Origin: Candidatus Gastranaerophilales bacterium
Lineage (GTDB): Bacteria; Cyanobacteriota; Vampirovibrionia; Gastranaerophilales; Gastranaerophilaceae
NCBI GenBank assembly: GCA_944324345.1
Contig: CALUVT010000001.1
Coordinates: forward strand, 124,001 to 188,000
Reading direction: 5' to 3'
Length of the DNA stretch: 64,000 nt
The notes under the pieces were generated by a model. That model did no database searches. It saw only the letters and a program-made list of their open reading frames with translations, and had not been told where the DNA came from. This document shows, in pieces, positions 15,233 through 24,075 of this stretch (position 1 is the stretch's first letter; each line of letters opens with the position of its first letter). The position numbers and the translations under genes are program-made.

Positions 15233-16723
15233 TTACATTTCTACAAGGCTAAATTGGGGGTATTCTGTTCCTGCATCATAAATTTCCGGAGCTTTTTTTA
15301 GTCCGTTCATTAACACTTCATTGATTTTGACAGGTTCTCCGTTAACGAGAATGTCATTTTTAGGAGCCTCTTGAAGAGTTTTGAAACCCTGGCCTCCATC
15401 AGCTATATATGAATCTATGGCACATTTAAACTTTTGACCTATAGAGAGAGGGTTTCCATTTTTGTCTAAGAGAGGTTTTTCATCTACGTAAATTTGTTTA
15501 ACTTCCCATATTCCTAATTGTGGGTTATTTTGACCTTCTATTTTTATGTTATTTGAGCACTGTAAAAATCGGGGGTTGCTACTACCATAACCATTTGTCC
15601 TCAAGGCGTGTTGAAAAACTTCTTTCAACTGTGCGGTATCAAGTTCTACAGTTTTGATAGGTGTTTCTGCAATCATGGTTTTTTTGAACAAGTAGTTTGT
15701 TATATAGGCATTTTTTCTATATTCCATAGGTTTCATTAGAAAACCGGTAGAAAAAAATGCTATATCCGCATCGGTTACTGATTTCATTTCGTCAGCCAAA
15801 AAACTTCCCAAAGGGCAGGGTTTGGAATATCTTTTGGGTAAGTTCAAGGTATAAGGAGCAACTTTATCCAAGAGTCCGGAAGATTTTTCATAGTCATCAA
15901 GATCCTTTGAGAATAAACTGTCTACACTAAGGTGTTCACTCTCTATCATATCAACGTCGGTGACAGATCTGGATCCTTTATTATTCACTAAATTCATCTT
16001 ATACATAGAATCACTAAAAGGTTGCGGATAGTATATATTTAATTTAGTGTCAGGATGAACAAAATCATGGTCATGACCACCTATTACTACATCAATTTTT
16101 ATTCCATTTTTTTTACAGGTTTCAACAATGCTTTTGCTTGCCGGCATGTAGTCGTGATTTAAAATAACCACATTATCGGGTTTTTCTTTCAATATAGCTT
16201 TTTGAATTTCACTAATAACATCCGGTTGTTTTTTTGCAATAATCCCAAATCTTGCAGTGTTGATGTTGTCTATACAAAAACCTGTTACGAAAGTTCTATC
16301 TCCGTCACGTTCCACTATGGTATATGGTTTTAACCAATCAGGGCGTGTACCGTCAGTTTTAAATATATTCGCACAAACGGTTTTAATCCCTTTTGATGCA
16401 AATTTTTTTATTGTACTTACAAGATACTCTAAACTTTCTCTATTGAACCCAAAATCGTTATTCCCCAAAGTCATAACCATTTCAATATCAGGCTTTAAAT
16501 CTTTGAGTCTGATGTAACTGTCACGTTCCAGGTCTTTTGGATAAATTCCCTTAAATATATCTCCACAGTTCAGGAACAAAACATTTTTGTCTTTTCCGCT
16601 GTCTTTTAGAATTTTTGATAGGAAAGCTCTTGTCTTTCTTGTTTCCTGGTGAGAATCTGATATTGCATATATCTTTGTAATACCTGTAAATGTTTGGTTT
16701 TGTTTTGTTTTTGTTACTTGCAT
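15233..16723 (-). CDS. UshA/5'-nucleotidase-like metallophosphatase
   Basis: 496 residues. The metallophosphatase core runs from about 15 to 240: S-D-S-H near 24, C-G-D-I-F near 52, L-G-N-N-D near 85, N-H-D-Y near 188 and G-G-H-D-H near 214. These supply the di-metal ligands. The C-terminal half (about 280-480) matches the 5'-nucleotidase C-terminal substrate domain, with N-G and G-x-G-F-K-T-L type motifs. The protein has no signal peptide; instead it starts with Q-T-F-T-G. Classical UshA is periplasmic, so either this works in the cytosol or the N-terminal element is a lineage-specific export or localisation tag. The reaction is probably hydrolysis of nucleotides or nucleotide sugars. Confidence 0.85.
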   Translation of the reverse strand: MQVTKTKQNQTFTGITKIYAISDSHQETRKTRAFLSKILKDSGKDKNVLFLNCGDIFKGIYPKDLERDSYIRLKDLKPDIEMVMTLGNNDFGFNRESLEYLVSTIKKFASKGIKTVCANIFKTDGTRPDWLKPYTIVERDGDRTFVTGFCIDNINTARFGIIAKKQPDVISEIQKAILKEKPDNVVILNHDYMPASKSIVETCKKNGIKIDVVIGGHDHDFVHPDTKLNIYYPQPFSDSMYKMNLVNNKGSRSVTDVDMIESEHLSVDSLFSKDLDDYEKSSGLLDKVAPYTLNLPKRYSKPCPLGSFLADEMKSVTDADIAFFSTGFLMKPMEYRKNAYITNYLFKKTMIAETPIKTVELDTAQLKEVFQHALRTNGYGSSNPRFLQCSNNIKIEGQNNPQLGIWEVKQIYVDEKPLLDKNGNPLSIGQKFKCAIDSYIADGGQGFKTLQEAPKNDILVNGEPVKINEVLMNGLKKAPEIYDAGTEYPQFSLVEM

Positions 16724-16899
16724 ATTATTTCTTTCTTATTTGGGATAAAACTTCTAAATATTTTTTTTGTCAGTATTTTTTGTAAAAATTGTATTACAAT
16801 ATTCTGAATTAAACAAACATTAAGTAATATTGCACTGAATTTAAAAATAATTTTACAAACGATGTTTACTATTTAGAATTAAGGTGGTGATTAATTAAT

Positions 16900-17442
16900 A
16901 TGACTACCCCATTTCAGAAAAAATTCAAAGATTTATGTATGTACCTCGGAAGTAATAATAAGGCTCTATATGGGGCTTTGACTATTGCGGCTTCCAAGGG
17001 AATTTTGCGTCCTACATTTACGATGATGGACAAAAAGCAGGATAAAAATTCTAGAGTATATACAGCTTTTAGAGAAGGTTTGACAGGGGCAGTCGCATTT
17101 GTTTCTTATTTGGCTACTAATGCTGTTGTTGAAAAAGTTGCTTACAATTTAGCAAAAAAAACGAATCATTTAAAAGAATTGCCAAAGATGAAGTCAACAT
17201 TATCCTTAATCACTGTAAGTTTAACAGCTTTGTTTATAATTCCGGGTATTTGTAACGCTGCTACAAAGCCTTTGTTAAATGCTTTCACCGGTAAAAAAAA
17301 TAATCATTCTCAAAGTCAAAATTCACCTGTTAAACAAATTGATAAACCTGTAAAAAATGTAAATTTTGGAAATTACAAGACATTGAATGCATATAGTTTC
17401 AAAGATTTTTATAATTCCGGAATGAAAATAGGAGGGATGTAA
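16900..17442 (+). CDS. Membrane protein of unknown function, tandem paralogue 1
   Basis: 180 residues. Residues 38-60 contain R-P-T-F-T-M-M-D-K-K, then D-K-N-S-R-V-Y and R-E-G-L, a pattern repeated in the next gene. Hydrophobic segments follow at about 62-80 and 100-122 (L-S-L-I-T-V-S-L-T-A-L-F-I-I-P). The tail is Asn/Lys-rich. The ATG follows a GGTGGTGA ribosome site. The TAA shares its last base with the ATG of the next gene, so the three genes to 18385 form one operon. No family recognised. Confidence 0.7.
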   Translation: MTTPFQKKFKDLCMYLGSNNKALYGALTIAASKGILRPTFTMMDKKQDKNSRVYTAFREGLTGAVAFVSYLATNAVVEKVAYNLAKKTNHLKELPKMKSTLSLITVSLTALFIIPGICNAATKPLLNAFTGKKNNHSQSQNSPVKQIDKPVKNVNFGNYKTLNAYSFKDFYNSGMKIGGM

Positions 17443-18116
17443 TGCTTGATAAAGTTGCTAATATTCTCCTAAATCCTCAGTTTGTAAATTTTGCGAATAA
17501 CACAAAATATACTGTTACTACAGAGTCTTTCTTTAAGGCAACAGGAAGACCTGCCGCTATTATGATGGATAAAAAAGTGGATAAAGATACAAGAAAATAT
17601 GCCGCAACAAAAGAGGGTTTGTATCAAGCGTTGTGTGTCGGAATTTATCTGACAATGATTCCTTTTATTTTCCAAAAATATGGTTTTAAATTCGCTCAAA
17701 AATTAATGAAAGGTGATAAGGATTTTCCGGCTTTCAAAAATGCAAATGAATTTTTAAATTATGCAAAGCTTGCAAAAATGGACTTGAAAGAACGTAAAGG
17801 ACATAAATTGCTATCTAAAATTTCTGATAATCTGAAGGCAAATGATGAAGACAAATTGACCTTGAAAGAACATTTATTAAAAGATGAAAATCCACCTAGA
17901 TTTCCTTTCCCGAAAGGTGTTATTGAATTAAGTAATCTTGTTGGAACCGTTATAGGTTTGGCTTGGATTGCGTCGGAACTTAGCAATTATATTTTGCACC
18001 CGATAATGAAGCTTTTGGGATTTGAACAAGGGGCAAAAAATAGTACAAAATTAAATAAACAAGCAGAAACTAATAGTATTAATCTTAAAAATAAAAAACT
18101 GGAGGCAGTAGCATGA
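17442..18116 (+). CDS. Membrane protein of unknown function, tandem paralogue 2
   Basis: 224 residues, related to the preceding gene by the shared motif: G-R-P-A-A-I-M-M-D-K-K at 36-45, then D-K-D-T-R-K-Y and K-E-G-L. A hydrophobic stretch follows at 62-78 and another near 165-185 (V-I-G-L-A-W-I-A-S-E-L). A soluble Lys-rich loop of about 80 residues lies between them. Duplication followed by divergence is clear from order and motif. Its TGA overlaps the next ATG by 4 bases. Function unknown. Confidence 0.7.
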   Translation: MLDKVANILLNPQFVNFANNTKYTVTTESFFKATGRPAAIMMDKKVDKDTRKYAATKEGLYQALCVGIYLTMIPFIFQKYGFKFAQKLMKGDKDFPAFKNANEFLNYAKLAKMDLKERKGHKLLSKISDNLKANDEDKLTLKEHLLKDENPPRFPFPKGVIELSNLVGTVIGLAWIASELSNYILHPIMKLLGFEQGAKNSTKLNKQAETNSINLKNKKLEAVA

Positions 18117-18385
18117 GTGTTTTTGAAGCAGGTATGATGATTTGTTTTGGTATAAGCTGGCCTGTAGCAGCATTGAAAACTTATAGATGTAAATGTGTTA
18201 ATGGGAAAAGCATGCATTTTTCAATGTTGATTTTGTTGGGGTATATTTTTGGTATTACGCACAAAATTTTGAATAGTATGGATTGGGTATTTTGGCTATA
18301 CCTTTTAAATACGGCATTTTTACTAATTGATATGGCTCTTTACTGGAGGTATCGTAATAACAAAGTTCCTGTGACAGCATCTTAG
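18113..18385 (+). CDS. SemiSWEET-like three-helix membrane protein
   Basis: 90 residues with three transmembrane helices at about 5-22, 33-52 and 57-76. The first helix ends in S-W-P-V-A-A-L-K-T-Y and is followed by G-K-S-M-H-F, which is the PQ-loop pattern of SemiSWEET sugar transporters (there W-P-Q-x-x-K-T). The exact Pro-Gln pair is absent (Pro-Val). SemiSWEETs are dimers moving small sugars down a gradient; whether this one does is not shown. Coupled to the two paralogues upstream by a 4-base overlap. Confidence 0.6.
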   Translation: MSVFEAGMMICFGISWPVAALKTYRCKCVNGKSMHFSMLILLGYIFGITHKILNSMDWVFWLYLLNTAFLLIDMALYWRYRNNKVPVTAS

Positions 18386-18420
18386 AAAGTTACGGCGAAA
18401 TTTTGAGATATCAGGTTATT

Positions 18421-19200
18421 TTACTTTTTTGAACTTATTTCAGCCAGAAGTCTTTCAATTTCCTCTGTGTAGTCACCTTTGCCAACTGTCGAAATCAGCT
18501 CATAAGCTCCCTTTAATTCTTCTATTGCTTCTTTGGGTTTGGATTCTTTTATGATTTTTGCAATTTGTAATTTTATAAAACCCAGTAAGATTTGGTAATT
18601 TTCTCTAGGTTTTATTTCCCTTTTTACACTGCAAAATCTGTTTTTTGCACCTTCATAATTATTTATAATTCCATTGAGAGCTCTTTTCTCTTCATATAAA
18701 ATTTTAAGTAGTTTGTCACTTTGCGGACTGGTTATTGAATAAATTCTTCTTAAATCCTCACACCTTGCCATAATGTGGACAGGATCATGAAATCGTTTTG
18801 CAATTGCTAATCCGTTTGTTGCAAATTTTTCTACAAGCCAAGGGGAATTGTGATTTGCCTTTATCAGTACACTATACATTATTCCTGCTAAACTTCCGTT
18901 CCCTAAATTAACAAAATTTTCTGCTAATCTGGGTAGTTTTCTATTCATTCCATCTAACTGGTTTGTTGCTGTAAATTTATTTAAAACGGCATTTAGTGTT
19001 TTTAAAAAGGAATTGTGTTCAATATCTCCTTTTTCCGAAAGAATTTTTTGAACACTGCCTTCAAATACGTCAAATGCATCATTCGGGTTTTCAATTCTGT
19101 CGATATTTAAATTTAGCTTGTGTATTTGCGGCTTCTTTTTTTCTACAACTGTTTTTGCTTGTTTGATTATTTTGATAGGTTTATCGAGTTTTATTTTCAT
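18421..19200 (-). CDS. Helical repeat protein, unknown function
   Basis: 259 residues, almost all helix by composition, with a very basic first 30 residues (Lys-rich, T-V-V-E-K-K-K-P-Q). Later pairs of amphipathic helices, such as Y-S-V-L-I-K-A-N and L-L-G-F-I-K-L-Q-I-A-K-I, resemble tetratricopeptide-type helical hairpins without a strict consensus. No signal peptide. It is convergent with the preceding three-gene operon and ends 35 bases from it. A scaffolding role is possible; nothing more can be said. Confidence 0.65.
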   Translation of the reverse strand: MKIKLDKPIKIIKQAKTVVEKKKPQIHKLNLNIDRIENPNDAFDVFEGSVQKILSEKGDIEHNSFLKTLNAVLNKFTATNQLDGMNRKLPRLAENFVNLGNGSLAGIMYSVLIKANHNSPWLVEKFATNGLAIAKRFHDPVHIMARCEDLRRIYSITSPQSDKLLKILYEEKRALNGIINNYEGAKNRFCSVKREIKPRENYQILLGFIKLQIAKIIKESKPKEAIEELKGAYELISTVGKGDYTEEIERLLAEISSKK

Positions 19201-19331
19201 TTTTATATCCTTATAAAAGATTGAAAAACTGTCAAAATAAATTTTGCTAATAAAAATATTCTTTAATGTAAACGTTTATAAGTTATTTTTTTATGTAATT
19301 GGTGTATTTGTTGTATAATAATTTTGCTTGC

Positions 19332-19404
19332 GGGGCGTTAGCGCAGTTGGTAGCGCACGACACTGGCAGTGTCGGGGTCAGGGGTTCGAATCCCCTACGC
19401 TCCA
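19332..19404 (+). tRNA. tRNA-Ala (GGC)
   Basis: Cloverleaf can be drawn in full. Acceptor GGGGCGT pairs with ACGCTCC with one G-U. The D arm is GCGC/GCGC, anticodon stem CGACA/TGTCG with loop CTGGCAG, and T arm AGGGG/CCCCT with TTCGAAT. Anticodon GGC reads GCC and GCU Ala codons. The discriminator is A and the CCA end is not encoded. A TATAAT about 20 bases upstream probably serves as its -10 box. Confidence 0.96.
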
Positions 19405-19546
19405 TTTATCGAAAATATGTGAATTCATTTGTGTTTAGCTTCTGATTTTTACTTAAAAGATGTGTAAATATTTGTTAAATTCAGCTATTTGTATGTTAAT
19501 TGTTTTCTGAAAAAATGTTTTACTATAAATATAAAAGGAAATTTAT

Positions 19547-22417
19547 ATGTTTGGATTGCATAAAGTTGACGCTTCGACAAAAGTTAATAATAGCCAATCT
19601 GTAAATAATAAAAAATCTGCAAATAGTTATCCTCAAATAATATTTTTGGGTTCAAATGGAAAAACTTCCGTAACGAATTTTAATAAGTTTTTATGGGACA
19701 GTTACATTGACGGATTGGTTGACAAATCCTTAAAATCATTAGGAATTAAGGAATATAATTTTTCCGTATTAAAAGATGATAACACGGCAATAATGCAGTC
19801 ACAAAAACACTTGATTAATCTTTTAAAATACTATGAAGGAGATAAATATCATTACTATGAAGCTATAACCGTTCCTTATTCTGACAAATTCGGAACTTCT
19901 ACCTGTGGTTTTGGTGAAAGAACCAAAGAAATGAGAAATCAAGAAACAGCATATGAAAACTTGGTTAAACATATAGAAGAACATGCAAAATATGTTAAAA
20001 ATATACTTGGAGCAGAAACATATAATAGTCTCCCGTCTTCTATCAAAGAAGGATTAATAGATTTGTCATATAACAAAGGGCCTAAGGCAATCAGTGGAAA
20101 TCCAGAACTTAAACAGGCCATTAAAAATAAACAATACGACAAGGTTATAGAAAATCTTGTATATGTAACATCCGGAAAAAGCGGTGCATCTGAAAAATCT
20201 GATCCGGGTTTGTATCGGAGAAGTTTATCAAGGGCAATTTTGGCATCCAGAGATTTAGGCAATAACAGGAATGTTCAAAGAGTAATTGATGAAATATATA
20301 GTGATGCAAAAAACTGTCCAGGTCAGTCTATAAAAGATTTGGATAAAATATATTCGGCTTATAAAAACGGCAAAATAGATTCAAAAGCAATCTCTTGTGA
20401 ATCAGGGAAATATGAAGTTAAAAAGGGTGACACACTTTATTCAATAGCACGTCAATATTGTCCTGAAGGAGTTTCTGTTAACAGCTTAGTAAAAGAAATC
20501 GTAAGGATAAACCACAATGTAGAAACCCTTAAACCCGGATTTACAATAAATATTCCTTTGTCAATAGATGGAGAACCTTTAAAACTTGGACAAAATGAGG
20601 TTTCTCATGTTCAAAGTGTAAAGGAGAACCAATCCAGACAATCTGTAGCAAAAGTTAAAGGGAATTGTACTATTTCTGATGAGATAGAAGACTTTCATGT
20701 AGGCGAAGAATATAAAGGAAAAGGATATTTTGCTGTAGCCAGAGATATTCACAGTAAATATATAACACCTGATTTTTCAATATCAGATTTAAGTAAGAAA
20801 ATTTCTGCTTTAAATAATGGAAAACCTCTCGAAGTTGGCGATACCATAAAAATACCTGTTATAAAAAACGGTGAAGAACTATCTCAAATGCGGATCTCCG
20901 GGAGCAATAATACAAAATCAGAAGAATCACAAGTTTCAGAACCTGATGATTTAGGTATAAGTGCACCAAATCAATCGACCTCTTTAAAATCTATGATGTC
21001 TGAAATGAAATATAATGTATCTAAAGCGGGTAATACAGGATTAAATATCTTAACTTTTGATTATGTTGTACGCCAAGGTGATACTTTATATTCTATAGCT
21101 CAAAGGTACGGTATAGATGCCAAAACCTTAATGGCAAATAACAATTTATCCTCAAAATCGACAATAAAAGTCGGACAAAAAATCAAGATTAATAAAGTTG
21201 CATATAGTATAAAACGTGGAGATGTTTTAAACAAAGTTGCTGATAAATACGGTCTTAGTACATCATTTGTGCAGTCACTAAACGGAATAGAAAATGTTGA
21301 TAAAATAAAAGTTGGTGACTACATTGAAATTCCGGGTTACATATATAGTGTAAAACGTGGAGATAATGTGACAAAAATTGCTAATAATGCAGGAATTAGT
21401 CTTCAAACTTTAAAATCAGTCAATGGGTTAAAAAGTTCTGCAATTCAGCCAAATCAAAAACTATTAATTCTTTATAATGATGCTGACTACAATGTTGACG
21501 ATAGCAACCGAGAAGTTAAAATCAACGAATCCGGAAAGAAAATAGAAACCATAAAAATGGAAAAACAAGGGATTTATGCAAATCGTCCTCATTTAACAAA
21601 GACAAAAGTAAATGGTAAGGTAGTCGCAACCAGAGAAGTTTTTTATGATCCGAATATAAAGAAAGGACCTTTAAAAGGGAAAACAATAATTGTCAATGCA
21701 GGGCACGGCTTCCATCCTGACAATATCATTGATTGCGGTGTAAAAGGTCAAAAAGGCCTTGATGACGAATGGCTTATAAACTACGATAATGCAATGCGTT
21801 TAATTCAGAGATTGAAAAAACAAGGTGCTAAAGTTATTTATATTCAGGGTTATGAAGGAAAAGCTTCAAAAGGACAGGATTTGGTTAGCAAAGCAATAAG
21901 AGGCAAGAATAATAAGGCGGATTTATTTATTTCCATCCACGTAAATTCATCAAAATCTGCTAATCAGGAAGATAGAATGGATATTTTCTATCCGAGTGGT
22001 TCTGCTGATAGTAAGATATTAGCGGCGAAGTTTGAAAAAGAAATGGATGCATATGCTAAAAACAAAGATTATGCAAATTCTAAAAAATCCGGATATCAAG
22101 TTTTGAATACCGCTAAAAGTCGAAAAACCCCTTCAATATTGTGGGAAGTTGCTTTTATGAACTCTGTTGACGGAAGAAAAAAATTGAAAAATCCGAGATT
22201 AATGGATAAATATTCAGATATACTCTGTCAATCAGTTGTAGAATATTTTGGTGAGAAGGGCAAAAAATCTTATTATACTGTAAAACGAGGGGATTCCTTA
22301 GGCAAGATTGCGGAAAAATATGGTGTAACAATTGCTGAGCTTAAAGCAACTAATGATATTTCAGGGACAAATATTGATGTTGGGCAATTACTCGAAATCC
22401 CAAGTAAAAGTTCTTAA
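19547..22417 (+). CDS. Multidomain peptidoglycan hydrolase: GH24-like lysozyme, LysM repeats, amidase_3
   Basis: 956 residues. A phage-type lysozyme-like domain spans about 85-235, with the Glu in Y-E-G-D and the T-S-T-C-G-F-G loop. LysM repeats follow at about 288-337, 380-435 (weak), 504-548, 551-598 and 599-645. An N-acetylmuramoyl-L-alanine amidase of the amidase_3 type covers about 708-905: N-A-G-H-G, E-W-L-I-N and S-I-H-V-N-S give the zinc ligands, and the Glu is in L-W-E-V-A-F. A sixth LysM closes the protein at 907-953. It should bind peptidoglycan and cut both the sugar backbone and the peptide link. There is no signal peptide, so it needs another export route or lysis. An isolated gene with no phage genes beside it. 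Confidence 0.88.
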   Translation: MFGLHKVDASTKVNNSQSVNNKKSANSYPQIIFLGSNGKTSVTNFNKFLWDSYIDGLVDKSLKSLGIKEYNFSVLKDDNTAIMQSQKHLINLLKYYEGDKYHYYEAITVPYSDKFGTSTCGFGERTKEMRNQETAYENLVKHIEEHAKYVKNILGAETYNSLPSSIKEGLIDLSYNKGPKAISGNPELKQAIKNKQYDKVIENLVYVTSGKSGASEKSDPGLYRRSLSRAILASRDLGNNRNVQRVIDEIYSDAKNCPGQSIKDLDKIYSAYKNGKIDSKAISCESGKYEVKKGDTLYSIARQYCPEGVSVNSLVKEIVRINHNVETLKPGFTINIPLSIDGEPLKLGQNEVSHVQSVKENQSRQSVAKVKGNCTISDEIEDFHVGEEYKGKGYFAVARDIHSKYITPDFSISDLSKKISALNNGKPLEVGDTIKIPVIKNGEELSQMRISGSNNTKSEESQVSEPDDLGISAPNQSTSLKSMMSEMKYNVSKAGNTGLNILTFDYVVRQGDTLYSIAQRYGIDAKTLMANNNLSSKSTIKVGQKIKINKVAYSIKRGDVLNKVADKYGLSTSFVQSLNGIENVDKIKVGDYIEIPGYIYSVKRGDNVTKIANNAGISLQTLKSVNGLKSSAIQPNQKLLILYNDADYNVDDSNREVKINESGKKIETIKMEKQGIYANRPHLTKTKVNGKVVATREVFYDPNIKKGPLKGKTIIVNAGHGFHPDNIIDCGVKGQKGLDDEWLINYDNAMRLIQRLKKQGAKVIYIQGYEGKASKGQDLVSKAIRGKNNKADLFISIHVNSSKSANQEDRMDIFYPSGSADSKILAAKFEKEMDAYAKNKDYANSKKSGYQVLNTAKSRKTPSILWEVAFMNSVDGRKKLKNPRLMDKYSDILCQSVVEYFGEKGKKSYYTVKRGDSLGKIAEKYGVTIAELKATNDISGTNIDVGQLLEIPSKSS

Positions 22418-22498
22418 AATTTTTATTAACAAAAGTTACAATGTTTAAAGTTTTTGAAATTTAGTGCCGATAATACTCTTAGATTATATAGGAGTATT

Positions 22499-23410
22499 AT
22501 GAGTTTAGTTATTGATTCAAATATTGAATATTTGCAAACAGCCTTACACATTAGTGCTGTAAAGTTTCAAGAAGAATATGCAAATATGTCTGTTGATGAA
22601 ATTATTGAGGCAGAAGCTGCTCAAGGCAATCAACTGGCAATTCAACTTGCTCAGGAATTAACTTCTAATGTAAATCTTGTTATGGAATTATTTGATCTTG
22701 CAGACACAAATAACAAATATATGATACTAAGAGAATTAACGGCTCAGCAACTCCAACAGTTTTTACCCCAAATGGAAAACAAAGATTTATTACAAGGACT
22801 TTATTTTTTTACTGATGACAAGTTAATGAAAATGCTTGAGGAACTCCCTCCTGAGCAGCTTGTAAACACTGCTTTTGAATTATTTTCACAAGAAGAAATT
22901 GTTCAATTGATGCCAAATGAACAATTGGACAAATTTTTAACAAGTACAGATATTGATAAAAATAAAATTTTAAAACATATGCAATCAATTCCTGAAGAAT
23001 ATATTGCTCAAGTTTTGGAGCAAATATCCGGTGAACCTGTTGAAAGTATGAACAGTTACGATTTAACAAAGCAATTCGGACAACTTAATCCATTAGAATA
23101 TAAAGAGGCTTTACAATCTTTCCAGCCTACTCAAAAACAGCAGTTAGTTTTATCTTTGGGAAAAGAACACAATGAATGGTTTCAACTCTTTGATGCGGAA
23201 GCATATACAAATATAATCAATCGTGAGAAACAAAAACCTGAGATTATAAAAGGGATGTCCGTTATAGAGCCCGAATATATTCAAAAAATGATTGAAGAAT
23301 TACCTAACGATCTTTTGTCAATCGTTATTACTCAGATTGATACTGAAAAGTTTGCAGACATTTTGATGAATGAATTCCCTGAGGTTATGGCAGACATTAT
23401 TTTAAAATAA
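22499..23410 (+). CDS. Helical repeat protein resembling MgtE N-terminal/FliG-like folds
   Basis: 303 residues from an ATG at 22499 with a clear AGGAG ribosome site; an upstream TTG would add 15 doubtful residues. The middle and C-terminal parts consist of short acidic helical hairpins repeated about every 22-25 residues: L-P-P-E-Q-L-V, L-M-P-N-E-Q-L-D-K-F-L, I-P-E-E-Y-I-A-Q-V-L and L-P-N-D-L-L-S-I-V. This looks like the superhelix of MgtE_N or FliG middle domains. It has no membrane part, so it is not a transporter. Function unknown; Glu/Gln-rich and cytosolic. It follows the cell-wall hydrolase by 82 bases. Confidence 0.65.
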   Translation: MSLVIDSNIEYLQTALHISAVKFQEEYANMSVDEIIEAEAAQGNQLAIQLAQELTSNVNLVMELFDLADTNNKYMILRELTAQQLQQFLPQMENKDLLQGLYFFTDDKLMKMLEELPPEQLVNTAFELFSQEEIVQLMPNEQLDKFLTSTDIDKNKILKHMQSIPEEYIAQVLEQISGEPVESMNSYDLTKQFGQLNPLEYKEALQSFQPTQKQQLVLSLGKEHNEWFQLFDAEAYTNIINREKQKPEIIKGMSVIEPEYIQKMIEELPNDLLSIVITQIDTEKFADILMNEFPEVMADIILK

Positions 23411-23432
23411 GCCTGCGTTTTACTATATCTTT

Positions 23433-23969
23433 TTAGTCAAGAGAACTTTGTTCATTCAATATTTCAAGCAAGAAGTTTAGTGCTTCTTGAGAAAACATAA
23501 ATTTCATATTTTTGCGGTTGTAATTTGGGTTTAGTTTGAATTCTTTAACATTGATTTTATTTTTAAATCCACATGCGGCATACATAAGTCCTACAGGCTT
23601 GTTCTCGCTTGAAGACGGGCCTGCAACTCCGGTTGTACAAAGAACAATATCACTTTTTGTCAGTTGTAAAAGTCCTTGAGCCATTTCTTGAGCACATTGT
23701 GCACTTACGGCTCCGTATTCTTTTAATGTTTCAGGTGACACATTTAAAAATTTTGTCTTTGCTTCGTTTGAATATGTGACAAAATTTGCTTGAATGTATG
23801 CAGAACTGCCCGCTACGTCGGTAAGTCTGGAACTTATTAATCCGCCTGTACAAGATTCTGCAGTTGCAATTTTTAGTGCATTTCTAAGCAGGATTTTCCC
23901 AACTTTTACATGAGTGTCTGATTTCAAGCTTGATAAAAATGCTTTGATGTTTAAAATAGTTTTAATCAT
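23433..23969 (-). CDS. pncC: Nicotinamide-nucleotide amidohydrolase, CinA C-terminal type
   Basis: 178 residues covering the stand-alone CinA C-terminal domain, which converts nicotinamide mononucleotide to nicotinate mononucleotide and ammonia in NAD salvage. The signature A-E-S-C-T-G-G lies near residue 39, G-A-V-S-A-Q-C-A near 89 and T-T-G-V-A-G-P-S-S near 115. The N-terminal MoCF-like domain of full-length CinA is absent, as in E. coli PncC. It is convergent with the helical repeat gene and faces away from dnaB. Family call is firm; physiological substrate is by homology. Confidence 0.9.
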   Translation of the reverse strand: MIKTILNIKAFLSSLKSDTHVKVGKILLRNALKIATAESCTGGLISSRLTDVAGSSAYIQANFVTYSNEAKTKFLNVSPETLKEYGAVSAQCAQEMAQGLLQLTKSDIVLCTTGVAGPSSSENKPVGLMYAACGFKNKINVKEFKLNPNYNRKNMKFMFSQEALNFLLEILNEQSSLD

Positions 23970-24075
23970 ATACTGATTTTTGTTTTATAAATTTTTTTTG
24001 TCAACAAAATTTTACATGAAAATTTATTTTTTCCTTTTTATGTAATATCATGTAACAACAGGAGAAAATAAAAGC

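Noticed and set aside
19547-22417. Prophage endolysin
   Set aside because: The lysozyme-like domain is phage-type, but there is no holin, tail, capsid or terminase gene anywhere near.
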